Below are positions 1 to 11,542 of a stretch of DNA of 64,000 nt, one piece after another. A model generated the notes under the pieces. It was not told the DNA's origin. It ran no database searches and saw only the letters and a program-made list of their open reading frames with translations. Where the stretch lies: contig JACTAT010000037.1 in the NCBI GenBank assembly GCA_014526335.1, positions 3,799,958 to 3,863,957 on the forward strand. The letters are read 5' to 3'. Positions within the stretch are counted from its first letter, which is position 1. The number at the start of each line of letters is the position of its first letter. The stretch comes from Chrysaora quinquecirrha (lineage: Eukaryota; Cnidaria; Scyphozoa; Semaeostomeae; Pelagiidae). Position numbers and translations under genes: made by a program.

Positions 1-152
1 TGTCTTAGTTTTTTACGGGAGTGTAGAGCTTCAATTTTCAATTTCTCTTTTTCTATGTTGGTATCGTTTTTCGACTAATTAGTGAGCAGAGCCCCCCTCC
101 CCTAGAGCCTTACCTGTCATTTCTCTTTATTTACACCACTAAATTTTATCAA

Positions 153-1255
153 ATGAAAGTCAAGGCTACCGAGAACAGCTTCAAAAGCCTTGGAAAAAGT
201 GTCGTTAAAACCTTATGCAGCTCTATAGCTAAAACATTGGAAAATATATCGAAAGTCTCTGTTTTCAATTGCAGCTTTATCAAGAAATTCAACTGTTTTC
301 AGCCTGTGGCTGAAAACCTGAAAAAGCCAGAAGCAGTCGCTATAGATAAATCTGAGTCAAATGCAGTTCTGCCCTCCTTTGCTTTGAATAACGTTCCAGA
401 CTCAATTTGTGAGGAGTTACGACGGGATGCAGAGAAGATACTTAAAGATGCTGGTATGATAACAAGAGGTCCAGCAGGAAGTAATGTGTTCCTGATACAA
501 AACCCTACCAAGCCATCAGAGCCTTTTTCTGTCAGCGTCGACGCTAAGAAAGGGAAAGTGACGTGCAAATCAAAAGCTTGTTTCAGAGCCTCAGCATTCA
601 ATGTTTGCAGCCATACAGTTGCCGTTGCTTGGACAGAGAAGATATTAAACGTGTTCTTGGAGATCAATCGAAACAGGTTAGCAGATGCTTTGAAACGTTT
701 AGTGGATGTTGGAAAAAATGACAAGGCCGGGCAGAAAAAAACAAGAGCAACGCAAAAAAGGAAAGGGCCAGCAAACGTTCACAAAATGCAAGTTAAAAAG
801 CATGTGTCAAGCCAAAATGACATACAAGCTGCTGTCATAACTGCAGTAGCAGATGCTGCAGAGAGAAATCAATCTGTTGGAAATAACGTTCCTGCTCCTC
901 CAGGCCTTCCCAGGCCTGTAGCAAATGGTTATATTTTATCCCTCTTAAGGTTCTGCCACCGAAATGTTGCCAAATGCTATCAGTGTGGTGGGACTTTCTA
1001 CGAAAATGGTTATCCAAACCCGCCATTAGACATGGTTGTAGTCTCAAGACGCAACGCTGGTATTTTGACCCAACTTCAAAAGCTCGAATTCAGTCTTCAG
1101 ATTTAACGAATGTGTATTTCCATTTCAACTTTGCATGCTTGCATGCCTTCAACCAGATGTTCACGGCACAAATGATTGCCGTTCCACAGAATTTGAGACC
1201 ATTCCTTCTTCCCGAGCACAGACAAGTACTGCAGACCTTGAATATATGCCATTGA
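153..1255 (+). pseudogene. SWIM-like zinc-finger protein gene, frameshifted
   Basis: An open frame runs from the ATG at 153 to 1106 (317 codons). A second frame (974-1255) continues the protein, so one indel near 1050-1062 separates them. The central part has a SWIM-like pattern: CKSKAC, then NVCSHTVAVAW, roughly residues 137-160. After it come a Lys-rich low-complexity stretch and a C-terminal part with a CYQCGG pair. The second frame carries RWYFDPTSK and VYFHFNFACLHAF and ends at 1255. The N-terminal 60 residues are Ser/Lys-rich and uninformative. I do not recognise the family beyond the SWIM-like Cys/His pattern. SWIM fingers bind nucleic acid or protein in transposases and host regulators, so this could be a host gene or a transposon-derived one. 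No intron is obvious. A sequencing error at the frameshift cannot be excluded. Confidence 0.45.
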
Positions 1256-2276
1256 AGGTTTTAATGTTTCTGTGCAACTATCTGCGTTATTTTTAGTAGC
1301 ATAGTTCTTTGTTAGTGTTGTTTGTATTCTGTAGGGACTTGACTTAGTTGCGGAATGCGGATAGGGGCGTCCTGCCCTGTACCGAAATTATATTTGTACC
1401 CACCGGGGATTTGTATTCAACTCTCCTTAGTTCAGAGGACCTTTTAGGTAAGGACCTTTTTTAGCGCTAAAAATTGTTACAGCCGTCAACTTCTTGCGCG
1501 CATTCGCCTGCAAAGTTGATCCTATTTTATTTATAATTCGTCGAGTAAATATTATTGTTTAAGAAAGACTTAAATTAAAAAATCATCCGATCCAGCTCCA
1601 CACATAGAAGGTCACTTCTAAGATAAGGAATTTCATTTTTCAATATTATTCTTCTAGCGATTGTGAATGGTGATACATGATGGACAGTAATATAGTAAAG
1701 AAATTCGTTTTTGCAAATCCCATCCCTGTTCTTGTTTTGAAAGGACACCTGGAGAGCTAATTTTTCCTAAATTATCAGTGTAAAGTGAGCAGCCAATATA
1801 GTTTAACTCTCTCGATGGCAGTTAGGACGCTTGTGTTACTCTTTAACTCATTTTGGCAATCTTATTAGAATTCTGCAAATCAACAATTTTGCAAATTGAG
1901 TTTTAGAAAGGATTATGCATGGATTAATTATGAAAGATTTTACATAAATCCTGTCAATATTTCCCCCTTTACGATGAGAATAAAGCCTCAAGCCCTAGAA
2001 CTCCCCCAGGCCTCGAGCGTTATTCTTTTTTGTCGTTTTAATAAAGAATCAAGTTAAGATAAATTTAAAGCGAAAACGAAAGAACAGATGAATGAAAGCG
2101 CTGATAGTGTAGTCAATTACGTCCCACGATTTCTGTTTTACTCAGCTTAATGATTAGTGCTATGTTGTTTCGTTTGTTGACTTGTTTTGTTTCAGATTAA
2201 ATACGCAATTTGTAATAAGTCCTTATTCTTGGTTTTTCCTATCTTGGTCTTTCCTGCAAATTTTAATAAATCGCAC
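1256..2276. other. non-coding stretch, no recognised feature
   Basis: AT-rich sequence without a convincing ORF, RNA gene or terminal repeat that I can see. It separates the SWIM-like pseudogene from the minisatellite. Confidence 0.4.
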
Positions 2277-2744
2277 TTTGGGGTCCCACCTTAGGGTCCC
2301 ACCTTGGGGTCCCACCTTAGGGTCCCATCTTAGGGTCCCACCTTAGGGTCCCACCTTAGGGTCCCACCTTGGGGTCCCACCTTAGGGTCCCACCTTAAAG
2401 TCCCACCTTAGGGTCCCACCTTGGGGTCCCACCTTAGGGTCCCACCTTAAAGTCCCACCTTAGGGTCCCACCTTAGGGTCCCACCTTAGGGTCCCACCTT
2501 GGGGTCCCACCTTAGGGTCCCACCTTAGGGTCCCACCTTAGGGTCCCACCTTGGGGTCCCACCTTAGGGTCCCACCTTAAAGTCCCACCTTAGGGTCCCA
2601 CCTTAGGGTCCCACCTTAGGGTCCCACCTTAGGGTCCCACCTTAGGGTCCCACCTTAGGGTCCCACCTTAGGGTCCCACCTTAAGGTCCCACCTTAGGGT
2701 CCCGGGTCCCGGGTCCCACCTATGCGTCCCGGGTCCCACTTTTC
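2277..2744. repeat. 13-bp minisatellite (GGGTCCCACCTTA)n
   Basis: About 36 head-to-tail copies of a 13-bp unit. Scattered variants occur: GGGG for AGGG, TTAAAG for TTAGGG, and one CATCTT. The last units near 2700-2744 degenerate into GGGTCCCGGGTCCC. The array abuts and truncates the 3' side of LINE-A: the reverse transcriptase frame runs straight into the repeat, which supplies its stop codon. Confidence 0.93.
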
Positions 2745-4585
2745 CGGTATGCCCAATCCAGCAGACTTTCCAGGATTCAAGTTTAGCTTTGCTCCAGAGC
2801 CTAGCTCATAACTTTGAGTGATTCTTTTAATTTCATGTATTGACTGACAATCCGTTGCAAAAACTGTTGTGTCATCCGCATATTGACAAACTTTGACAAC
2901 AGATTCAGGAATTTGAAGCCCCTTGATGCAAGAGTTTTTACGAAGAGAGTTACCAAGGGTCTCAGCTACAAGAACGAACAGAAGGGGAGACAGTGGACAA
3001 CCCTGTCTTACACCTCTTGTTACAGAAAAAGATTTAGAAAAATGTCCATTATTAAGAACCTTCGAAGAAACATCATTATAAAGAGCCTGAACTGCAGTAC
3101 GCATAGAATCAGAAAATCTTCCTTTTTGAAGGAAAAAAATCATCAAATCTGTGAAATCATCACCTAAAATTTTCCAAAATTGAAGATAAAATTCCATTGG
3201 CAGACCATCACAACCTGGAGATTTGAGACGCTTCATTGATGATAAAGCTTCAAAGAGCTCGTCTTTGGATAAAGGAGTTTCTAACGAAAGCTGCTCACAC
3301 TCAGAGAGTTGTTTATCAATAGAATCGAGCAATTTCTCCTGCTCTGACAGATCCAAAGGCTGTGAAGAAAAAAGGTCACTGTAAAAAGATGCTAAAACGT
3401 TCAGAATTCCAGTTGTATCTTTAACAATTATATCATCGGAGGATTTCATTGCATTAATAACCTTTCTCTCCTGTCTAGAAGACTCGAGAGTAAAGAAATA
3501 GTTACTTGGCTTCTCAAACTCGCTATAGAACCGATCTTTGCTACGGATTTGAGCAACCTTTACATTTTCTTTGTCAATAGAGAGAAGTTGTTCACGTAAT
3601 TCAGTTAACTTATTTCCTGAATTATCACCATGTAAATTTTTTATTTCAGATTCTATTTTAGACCTCTGAGCACGTTTATCTCTTGCTAACCTTTTTGAAA
3701 ACTTCATACAGATATGTTTGATCTTTCTTTTACCAATATCCCACCAGGCCTGAAGATTTGAATACTGGTGCTTTTTATTACACCAGAATTGTAGAAAGTT
3801 GCTCATCTTTTTGATAAATGCCTTATTCTCTAGAAGACTGGCATTGAACTTCCAGTAACCAGCACCACGTTTCAAGGAATTTGGTTCCAAAAAAGTAATG
3901 TATGGGCAATCATGGTCGGAAAAAGAAAAAGGAGTTATTTCAGCAACAGAAAAACATCCCCTGATACATAAAAACAATCCAGTCGGCATGAAATAGTGTT
4001 ACTTGCGTTTGCCCAAGTAAAAACACGAGCCGAAGGATGTAGATTTCGAAAGGCATCAATAAGGTTGAAAGTTTTCAAGAGTGATTGAAGAGCGTTTATA
4101 TCAGAAGAACCAGTATCAAAATCACCACCAAATTTGTCAAGAAAAACATCTTCTAAACAATTGAAATCACCACCGAGCACAGTTGATAGACCTCCTTTGA
4201 CAACTGAGAGTAAAGAGTCAAAAAAGTCAGCTCTATCGGATACTCTAGTAGGCGCGTACACATTACACAATTGAATAACTGAGGTACCAGAGTCATACAG
4301 AATATTAATAAACCTGCCCAAGTGATCAGTGAAAACCTTAACCTTATCTTGTTGTATCTTGTTGCGAAATAAAATGCTTACACCTCTACTATGATTTGAG
4401 CCAAAAGAATGAAAAGAAGACCCAGGCCAATGCTGTTGCAAAAAGGCGATATCCGAGTGATTAGTAAAATGAGTTTCTTGTAGAAATATTATTTGAAACT
4501 TTTCTGCGAGTAGCCAGGTTAAAACTTTATTTTGTTTTTCTTTTGATCTTAACCCATGAACATTTAAGGAAGCGATAGAAATCAT
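2745..4585 (-). pseudogene. LINE-A ORF2 remnant (APE endonuclease + partial RT)
   Basis: The endonuclease starts at 4585 with ISIASLNVHGL, followed by LQETHF, VYAPTR and GGDFN. A frameshift at about 3950-3990 shifts the rest into another frame, where SDHDCP and the RT follow. The RT keeps GLPMEFYLQFW, GVRQGCPLSPLLF and QYADDT. The block normally between KGRFSDSM and the ALYND motif is missing: roughly 100-130 residues with NWRPISLL and the first catalytic Asp (AFDRV). The frame stops at the minisatellite. It is non-functional. The family assignment is firm; the exact clade (Tx1-like) is inference from overall similarity to the U1-LINE ORF2. Confidence 0.8.
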
Positions 4586-4620
4586 TAAAATTAAGAAAAA
4601 TATTTAATATTTACTGAGAG

Positions 4621-5554
4621 TTATTTCCAAGGAGACTTTGGCTTCTTCTTCTTCAGTGTTGTTTTCTTCTTTGGTCTTATTTTCTTCAGCGTGTCATCAG
4701 ATGAATTCATTGACCTTTTTGATCGAGTTGATAGAAAAGAGGCATCAGAGTCATAATTAGTGGCGTCTGCAGATATGTTGGTTTCATCAGATTGTTCCTC
4801 ATCAATATCGGTTTTAGCATCAGAAGATGGTTTGCAGGTTGTTGCAGGAGCACCTTGCTGATCTTTTTTTCTCTGTTTTTCGAGATAATCAGACAGAGGA
4901 AGAGTAAACTTTGGAGAAGATGTCGTCTTTGCATTATTGAAGAGGCTAAACCTCGGAGTTATGGCTGGGGATTGAAAACTAAATATTGGTGGGGATGACA
5001 AAAGACTTTGAGAGCCACTAGGGGGCTGTGAGGACGGTTTTCTACTTTATGGTTGATCCACTTGGGGCGATGAAGAAACAGTCGGAGTTGGATGACTTTT
5101 TGCTGCAGAAGAAGAAGTGATTTCAGCATCATGACGAACAGGAACCCAACCAGTACATTCAATAGTAGAATGAGATGCTGCCGAGCACCTCTTAATATCT
5201 TCACAGGAGCTGGATGTATGTCCTGGCTTTCCACAATTGAAACATCGGATCTTCGTACAAGAATTAGCTAGATGGCCAGGAGAATCATATCGGCGACAGG
5301 TTTTGACTTGGTTGTCATACTTAACAGAGAGAGCGAAACTGCCAACATAAATCCAGCTTGGAATATCAGAGGACAGCACCATCCGAAAATGGCGTAGACC
5401 ATTCTCCACTTGTGGATGGCGAGGAAGATGACCATTTCTAGAACTAATAACCTCGCCATATTTTCCAAGGTACTTTTCAATAATCTTATTTTCAAGTTCA
5501 TATGGGGCATTGAAGATAGTTACGTAAGTAAAAGATGTATCAGCATCACTAAAA
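4621..5554 (-). pseudogene. LINE-A ORF1 remnant (CCHC zinc-knuckle protein)
   Basis: Two frames cover this ORF: 5047-5565, including an RRM-like segment (VTIFNAPYELENKIIEKYL) and a knuckle CFNCGKPGHTSSSC, and 4621-5001, a Ser/Asp-rich then Lys-rich tail ending KSPWK. A frameshift lies near 5000-5050. The N-terminus is missing because the element is truncated at the array border. ORF1 proteins of this type bind the element RNA. The gap to ORF2 is only about 35 nt. Confidence 0.7.
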
Positions 5555-5671
5555 ATGTGTTGCAATCACACGTGGGTGCAGGACAGCGACACAGAATTGC
5601 CAGTCCGTGTGCAATACCTCGCCTGGCTACGTCGCGTCGGTTGGAAAGAAGGACTGCAATTGCAAAAAGTG

Positions 5672-5791
5672 AAGCCTACAACACCAGGTGTTCCCAGGCG
5701 GTCACCCATCCAGGTACTGACCTGGCCCGACCATGCTTGACTGCGGTGATCGGACGAGAACTGGTATATTCATGGTGGTATGGTCGTAGGC
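5672..5791 (-). rRNA. 5S ribosomal RNA
   Basis: 120 nt. It reads GCCTACGACCATACC at the 5' end, has the internal promoter A-box region AGCATGGTCGGGCC, and ends TGTTGTAGGCTT, the standard animal 5S pattern. A T5 run a few bases downstream (CACTTTTTGC) is a Pol III terminator. One difference from units 3-5 lies in the loop near 5760 (CCAGT for CCGGT). Confidence 0.95.
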
Positions 5792-6225
5792 GAAAGCTAG
5801 AGGGCCGAAAGTGCATGACACTACAGGCTAGAAACAGGGAAGTGTGCACATGCACATGTACGTATACCATTGGATGCATACGAAGTGGGATGATGGGGGT
5901 AGATCTTGGCGGGTGTGCAGTGCTGCTGAGAAGGTGTGGTGAGCACTCTGACCAGTTGGAACAGCGGACGTGGCATTCGTGGAAGCCCAGCTTGCTCTTT
6001 AATAGTGTTGCAAAGGATGGGCTTCCGGTTGCGGCTGTGCGAATGTGGTAAATGTTGGTGCATCTTCCGGCATCTGGAGCGGAGGATGTGGAAAACGGAA
6101 AAGGGTCGGCAACTTGCACACTCTTTGTAGAGTAAGGGAATTTTTGTGTCGAGAGATGCCTGGTATTTGGCAAGTCGTGGTGGTGTGCTGACATGTATGC
6201 AGAATTTGACATTAGTACTATTGGA

Positions 6226-6226
6226 A

Positions 6227-6262
<36 letters not shown>

Positions 6263-6363
6263 ATTGTACGGTCGAGTTACCAACGTTTGCGGTAATTGCA
6301 GGGGTCAGCCAAACCGAACTGCAATGGAAAGGCCTCGCCCTGGAAGAATCTCCTTGTTGATCA
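6226..6363 (-). ncRNA. U1 snRNA 3' portion (138 nt), split by U1-LINE 1
   Basis: Sense sequence runs from TGATCAACAAGG (loop I) through CCAGGGCGAGGCC, CCATTGCA, GCTGACCCCTGCGA and the Sm site AATTTCTGG to the terminal stem GGTAGTGGGG...TCCCC. This is standard U1 from about nt 27 to the end. Its first 22 nt lie 15.7 kb away at 22075-22096, beyond the inserted LINE. Confidence 0.93.
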
Positions 6364-7028
6364 ATTTTTTTTTTTTTTTTGAGCTAGGCACATGCCTACG
6401 CCCGTTTAATTTTCTATTCAACGCAACATATATACAAGTTAAAATAATGTAATTAAATAAGGTTTCAAATTGTTCATATCAAATGTTCATGTATATTAAT
6501 TTTGCTTATGTTCATTGTGTAGCAAGTGTTTTTATCTCCAATTGTCCAAATTAAATGAAATTATTCTTAACAACAACTAACAAAACTACAACTACAACTA
6601 ATTTAATGAATTATCTACTTAATAACTATGATAAACTAATTAAAGAAACTACAACTAACTAATTTAAGAAACAACTAATTTAATAAATTACTTACTTCAG
6701 AACTATAAGAAAACTACAACAAATAAATTAATAACTTACTTAACTACAATTTATTACCAAATATACTAAACTTAAACAAACCCAATACTTTAAAATTCTA
6801 ATGTTAAAACAAAATTAATAACTACAACTAATTAGATATATATTAAACTACAATTGAAAGTACCAAATTCTAAATTAACAAAATTCAAACGTTGAAACAA
6901 ATAAATAAACAATTTAATAAACGCAATAATAATCCATAAAATCTGGGGAAGTAAAAGTAAAGACGGAAAAGTGAAGCAAAAAAGGAGAGAAAAAAACAGA
7001 AATGGGGGAAATGGAAACGAGGTAAGTC

Positions 7029-10000
7029 TCATGGGATGTTGATTTTGAGTTTTCGATTCTCAAGGGAAGCAAGGACGCCATTTTGACACCATTTTTGTTC
7101 AAAAAGATTGAGAGTTTCAACATCTTGTGAAGCAATGAAATGTTCTTCTTTGAGTTTGGAAATAACTTTGCAGACGAATCTGTTTTTCAAGTCATCTCTT
7201 TTGTTGTCGAAAATAATTTCATTTCTTGTTTTCCAAATGACTGAAAAAGCTGCATCTCGTAAAAAGTTTTCCGCAGGTAAGTCGGGTTTATATTCGTAAA
7301 AACCAAGGATAACAAACTTACAAATGTTGTTTAGATTGAGGGTGGGGTTGATTTTCTTTACAAGTTTGAATACAAATTTCCACAGTTTACTTACAGGGGT
7401 ACAATTTGAAAAAGGCATGAAGTGAAGTTTCATCATATGAATTGCATCTTTGACATGCAGGGGTTTGGACAATCCTATGTCTATATAATCTTTCATAGGT
7501 AGGGAGGCAAAGTTGAAGGAACTTCCACTGAATGTTTGCAGATTTTCTGTCATGATTTCATTTGAATAAAGTTTTAAAAAGTCTTGACCAGTTGATAAAA
7601 CCTATTTTTTGTTCCCAAAAAACCCTAAATTTCTGAAGAACAACATTTTGATCTTTCAAGATGAGCATATTATAAATTGCTTTGCAATTCAGAGATGAAA
7701 ATAAAACATATTCATCTTTGGTATTTTTAATATAAAAGTCATCAGATAAACTTCTTTCATTGCTGCACTCAGTTGTTATTTTTTCTTTCCATTCAGGGGG
7801 TAAACGTGATTTCAATTTGGAGTAGAAACTGTCTGAGAAACCAGAAGGGATTAATTCATGCAGGGCATTGGAAGGTAAGAATCCAGTCGTAAATTCATAA
7901 GAAATATCTCGTATTGTGGTAATGATAGCTTGTATCCAAGCATTACTGGTATCAACATGTGTGAAATAGTTGTCGAATAAAGGTTCATTGTAAATTCCTT
8001 CAATATCTGTGGGGTTTAGTCTAAGGTCTGAAAAATTTGCTGCGAAACATTTTATGACATCTCGATAAAACTGTGGGACATGTTTCATTTCGATTGGACG
8101 TAAGTAACATTTGAATATTTTGGCACCAATGTTAAAGTTCTTATACTTATCAAAGTTCAAGGCGAACAGTGCTTTCCATTTAGACTGATTGTCATTTTGA
8201 AGATATTTTGAAATCCAAGATAATTTAATGGCATCAGCTTTCTTTTCAATATCAATAATATTCAACCCTCCTAATTCGTATGGAAGTCTTGCTTGTGTAC
8301 GTTTAATAGGATCTTTTTTATTCTGATAAATGAACTTCCACAGTTTATCATTGATTTTTTGAGAGCCCACTGGGGAAGGGGACATATGGCTGCAGTGTAC
8401 CAGAAAACCGAGCTGGCCAGCTGGTTTGCAACCACAGCCCTCCCCCTCAAGGAAAGATCACGAGAAGTCCAAAGGTCTAAAGTTTTACAGAATTTATTTA
8501 TGCGAGGATCCCAGGTTCTTTTTCTTTCAAAATAGGGCCATGAAAAACACCAAGGATTTTCAATGCTTCCCTGCCCCATTTTAAATTATATGGATTATCT
8601 GATCTGTTTTTATATCTTCCAAGCCAAATGCCATTACTTTTTCCTTTGTTTATTTTAGCTCCTGATGCCATTTCAAAATCTTGGACACAATCGAAAGTTG
8701 ATTTGATGGACTGTTCACCTTGCAGGATTATTGTGGTGTCATCAGCATACTGGGTAATTTTAAATTCAACATCTTTAATTGTAATACCAGTAATGTCTTG
8801 GTTTTTTCTGATTGAGATTGCAAAGATTTCTGAAACTAGGACATAAAATAAGGGGGATAGGGGACATCCCTGTCTCACTCCCCTACTAAGGGTGAAAGGG
8901 GCAGAGATGTACCCATTTACTTTAACACGACTACTAATATTAGAATACAATGTTTTGATATGTGAAATGAATTGTGGCCCAAAACCAAAGCTTTCCAGGG
9001 TTTTGAAAAGGAAATTCCAGTTTACACGGTCAAAGGCTTTCATTTGATCTAAAGAAAGAAGGGCTGCTGGAAGATTTTCATTTTCAGCATAGTACAGGAG
9101 ATCTCTTAATATATGTCTATTTGACAGAATTGATCTATTTGGGACACTGCATGTTTGATCTTCAGAAACGATAGTTGATAGTACATTTCGCAAACGATTG
9201 GCGAGAGTTTTTGCGATTATCTTGTAGTCAACATTGAGTAGACTAATTGGTCTCCAATTACCTAGATCACTTTTGTCACCTTTTTTGTAAAGTGTTGAAA
9301 TTAAACTGACGCGTTGAGAGTGGGAAAGTTGTTGTAATTCAAAGCAGGCATTAGCAACTCTTGTAAAATGCTCCCCAATGATATTCCAGAAGGTTTTATA
9401 AAACTCTACTGGAATACCATCGAGGCCTGGTGTTTTATTATTTTTCATCTTAGAAAGTGCCGTGTATAATTCGTCTTTTGTTAGTTGGCCTTCACAAGAG
9501 TCTCTGTCAATTTCTGAAAGTTTGTTTTCTACTTTTGAGAGTAGTTCATCTTGTTTAGAGGCGTCAGAGTAAAATATTTTGACAGTTTCAAGCATATCTT
9601 TTGGATTGTGAACTATTGTTCCTGTTTTTGTCTTAACAGATTTCATAACTTGTGCAGCTTGACGTTTTTTTTCTAAATTACAAAAATATTTGGTGACCCT
9701 TTCACCCTCTTCTGTCCAGCGTGCTTTTGCTTTGACTTTTAAATTAAATGCTTCATTGGTTTCAAGACTTTTTATTTCTTCGGTTATACGTTCAACTAAG
9801 TCTTTGAATGACTGTCTGTCTGTCTGTTCTGCTTTTTTCGTTGCATTGCGCAATTGTTTATAAAGTTTTGACTTTTTCTTTTTGCGTTCAATTGATAGTT
9901 TTATACAATATTGTTTAGTAATTGTTGCTATTTGCTTTTTAGCCTTATCCCACCAATCAAGTGGATTACAAAAATCGTCAAATATGGAAATCGAAAACTG

Positions 10001-10808
10001 GAGAAATCCTGACATTGCAAGTTGATAATCTTCTTGTTGTAAGATGGACGTATTCATTTTCCATGATCCCTTTCCCCTTTTTATCTTATCAAAATCAAAC
10101 ACAAGTAAAAGTTTTTGATGATCAGAGTGGGGAAAGGGAACAATTTTACATTTTGCAAAGTAATTCAATGTAGCTTTTGAGGTATAGAATCTGTCAAGTC
10201 TGCTGTATGTTCCAACTGGGCTTTTGTATGTATATTGCTTTTCATCAGGGTGAAAGGTTCTCCAAATATCTTGTAAATCATTTTCATTAATTGTCTCAAT
10301 AAGAGGATTCTTTGATCTGTCAATGTATGTTATGTCCCTACTTCTTTCTAAATTGATATCAAGAACTGTATTGAAATCACCACCATAAATAATAAATTCA
10401 ACATCTGGATAATTTTGGATTTTAGTCTGAATTTCAGAAAATTTATCCTTTCTTTTCTGTGTTTTATTACCTCCTGCAGGAGGATATACATTTATCAATA
10501 GAAAGCGGTGATCGTCATAGGTCAAGTCAGTAAAAATGTAGTTTTCTTCTTGGCAAATGTCATTAGAATGTATGGTTGCATTGAAATTTTCAGAAATGAG
10601 AGTGCTAACACCTGCAAAATTGTTTGGAGAAATTGAATGAAATTTTTTGCCTTTCCACCTTTGATTAGAAATATTGAAATTTTTGCTGTTATCATTGAAG
10701 TGTGTCTCCTGCAGGAAAACAATATCAGGCCTGTCATTATTTAAGTTGTGAAAAATAGTTTCTGCTTTGGCCTGATCATTCAGGCCATTAACGTTGATAC
10801 TTAATATA
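7029..10808 (-). pseudogene. U1-LINE 1 ORF2 (APE endonuclease-RT), disrupted
   Basis: Makes target-primed reverse transcription possible in intact copies. Order: endonuclease with INVNGL, LQETHF, GGDFN, SRLDRFY and SDHQ; RT with NWRPISLLN, DQMKAFDRVNW, RGVRQGCPLSPL and QYADDT; and a C-terminal region. The frame from 10808 to about 8530 is open for nearly 770 codons, the best preserved of all copies here. Single-base losses near 8520 and 8361, a TGA near 7555 in place of the Arg of KRNHDR, and an indel near 7407 break it. The natural ATG is at 20684-20686, on the far side of the nested transposon. The stop is at 7029-7031 after RKLKINIP. Confidence 0.85.
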
Positions 10809-11409
10809 CAGGGTGGCCCAAAAAAAAGGGACCCCCTTAAGTAAATAATTTCTGAATAAATTTTCTGAAGGAGGAAGTTTATCAAATTTATACCAGGTAA
10901 TATTCAATTCAAGTGTGCTATCTTGTAGAAATATGTTAGTGATAAGAGCTTCCATCTCGGCGCAATGGGGCATTAAATTCATGATGTCCAAAAACCAGCT
11001 GTTTATATTCCATCATTGCGTACCGTACTGCAATCGTGCGTGAAGGAGAATCATTATCCCAGAGTAAAATTGTCACGACCATTAATGTATGATCAGTCAT
11101 ATTAGAGAAGTGTATTGAGCAGGATTGAGGACATTTTGAATATCATTTGACTGAAAGAATGAGTTATTGATTTTTCTGTTTTGTTGGGTGAGGATATAAA
11201 GTTACATGTTTTGTTACAGTATGATTTTGGATAGTTAAGTTTTAAAGTCAATTTATTCAGAGATACTAACCCATATCATCATGATATTTACTTGATATAT
11301 CTCACTTGAGTCGAATATCATGTAGTATTCATTTAATGAAATTCCAACTTAAGAATAAATTATTTACAAATTATTTAGTTAGGGGGTCCCTTTTTTTTGG
11401 GCCACCCTG
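10809..11409. mobile_element. mariner-type MITE, 601 bp
   Basis: Near-perfect terminal inverted repeats begin CAGGGTGGCCC, followed by an A8 run and GGGACCCCCT. They continue weakly to about 40 bp (TAAATAAT). A TA dinucleotide flanks both ends (10807-10808 and 11410-11411), the target duplication of Tc1/mariner elements. The interior is AT-rich, with no transposase frame, so it is non-autonomous. It lies inside the left target duplication of the large DNA transposon. Confidence 0.9.
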
Positions 11410-11413
11410 TAGA

Positions 11414-11485
11414 TAGCCTGCGTGCAGCCTCAACCCATCTAACCGAAAGAGTAGAGTCTGCGCAACAATGAATGAAAGCTTGTAC
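11414..11485 (+). repeat. left terminal inverted repeat of the 9.26-kb transposon
   Basis: Matches the reverse complement of 20601-20672 with about 4 mismatches over 72 bp. Confidence 0.93.
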
Positions 11486-11542
11486 GGGCCTCTTTTTCAA
11501 ACGAACCCAAGCGGTAAATCTTTTGTTTGTCTATTGTTTATT

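Larger units (their letters stand above)
2745..5554 (-). mobile_element. LINE-A: truncated Tx1/L1-type non-LTR retrotransposon
   Basis: Minus-strand remnant with an ORF1 carrying a zinc knuckle and an ORF2 with APE endonuclease and reverse transcriptase. It is related to, but clearly distinct from, the U1-LINE family. Its 5' end is lost at about 5555, where the 5S-U2 spacer begins. Its 3' end is lost at the minisatellite shortly after the YADD box of the RT, so no 3'UTR or tail is present. It marks the left edge of the snRNA/5S array. Confidence 0.8.
5555..6363 (-). repeat. 5S-U2-U1 array unit 1 (partial)
   Basis: Contains a 5S gene, the U1-5S spacer and the 3' part of U1. The U2 gene and the U1 5' part are cut off by LINE-A. 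The spacer is of the subtype with gaaacaggg next to the 5S gene, shared with units 2 and 6. Confidence 0.9.

Noticed and set aside
2277..2744. CRISPR-like or telomeric repeat
   Set aside because: No spacers; the 13-bp unit is tandem and is not a telomere motif.
5672..5791. 5S rRNA as the LINE target (Mutsu-like)
   Set aside because: All six 5S genes are uninterrupted.
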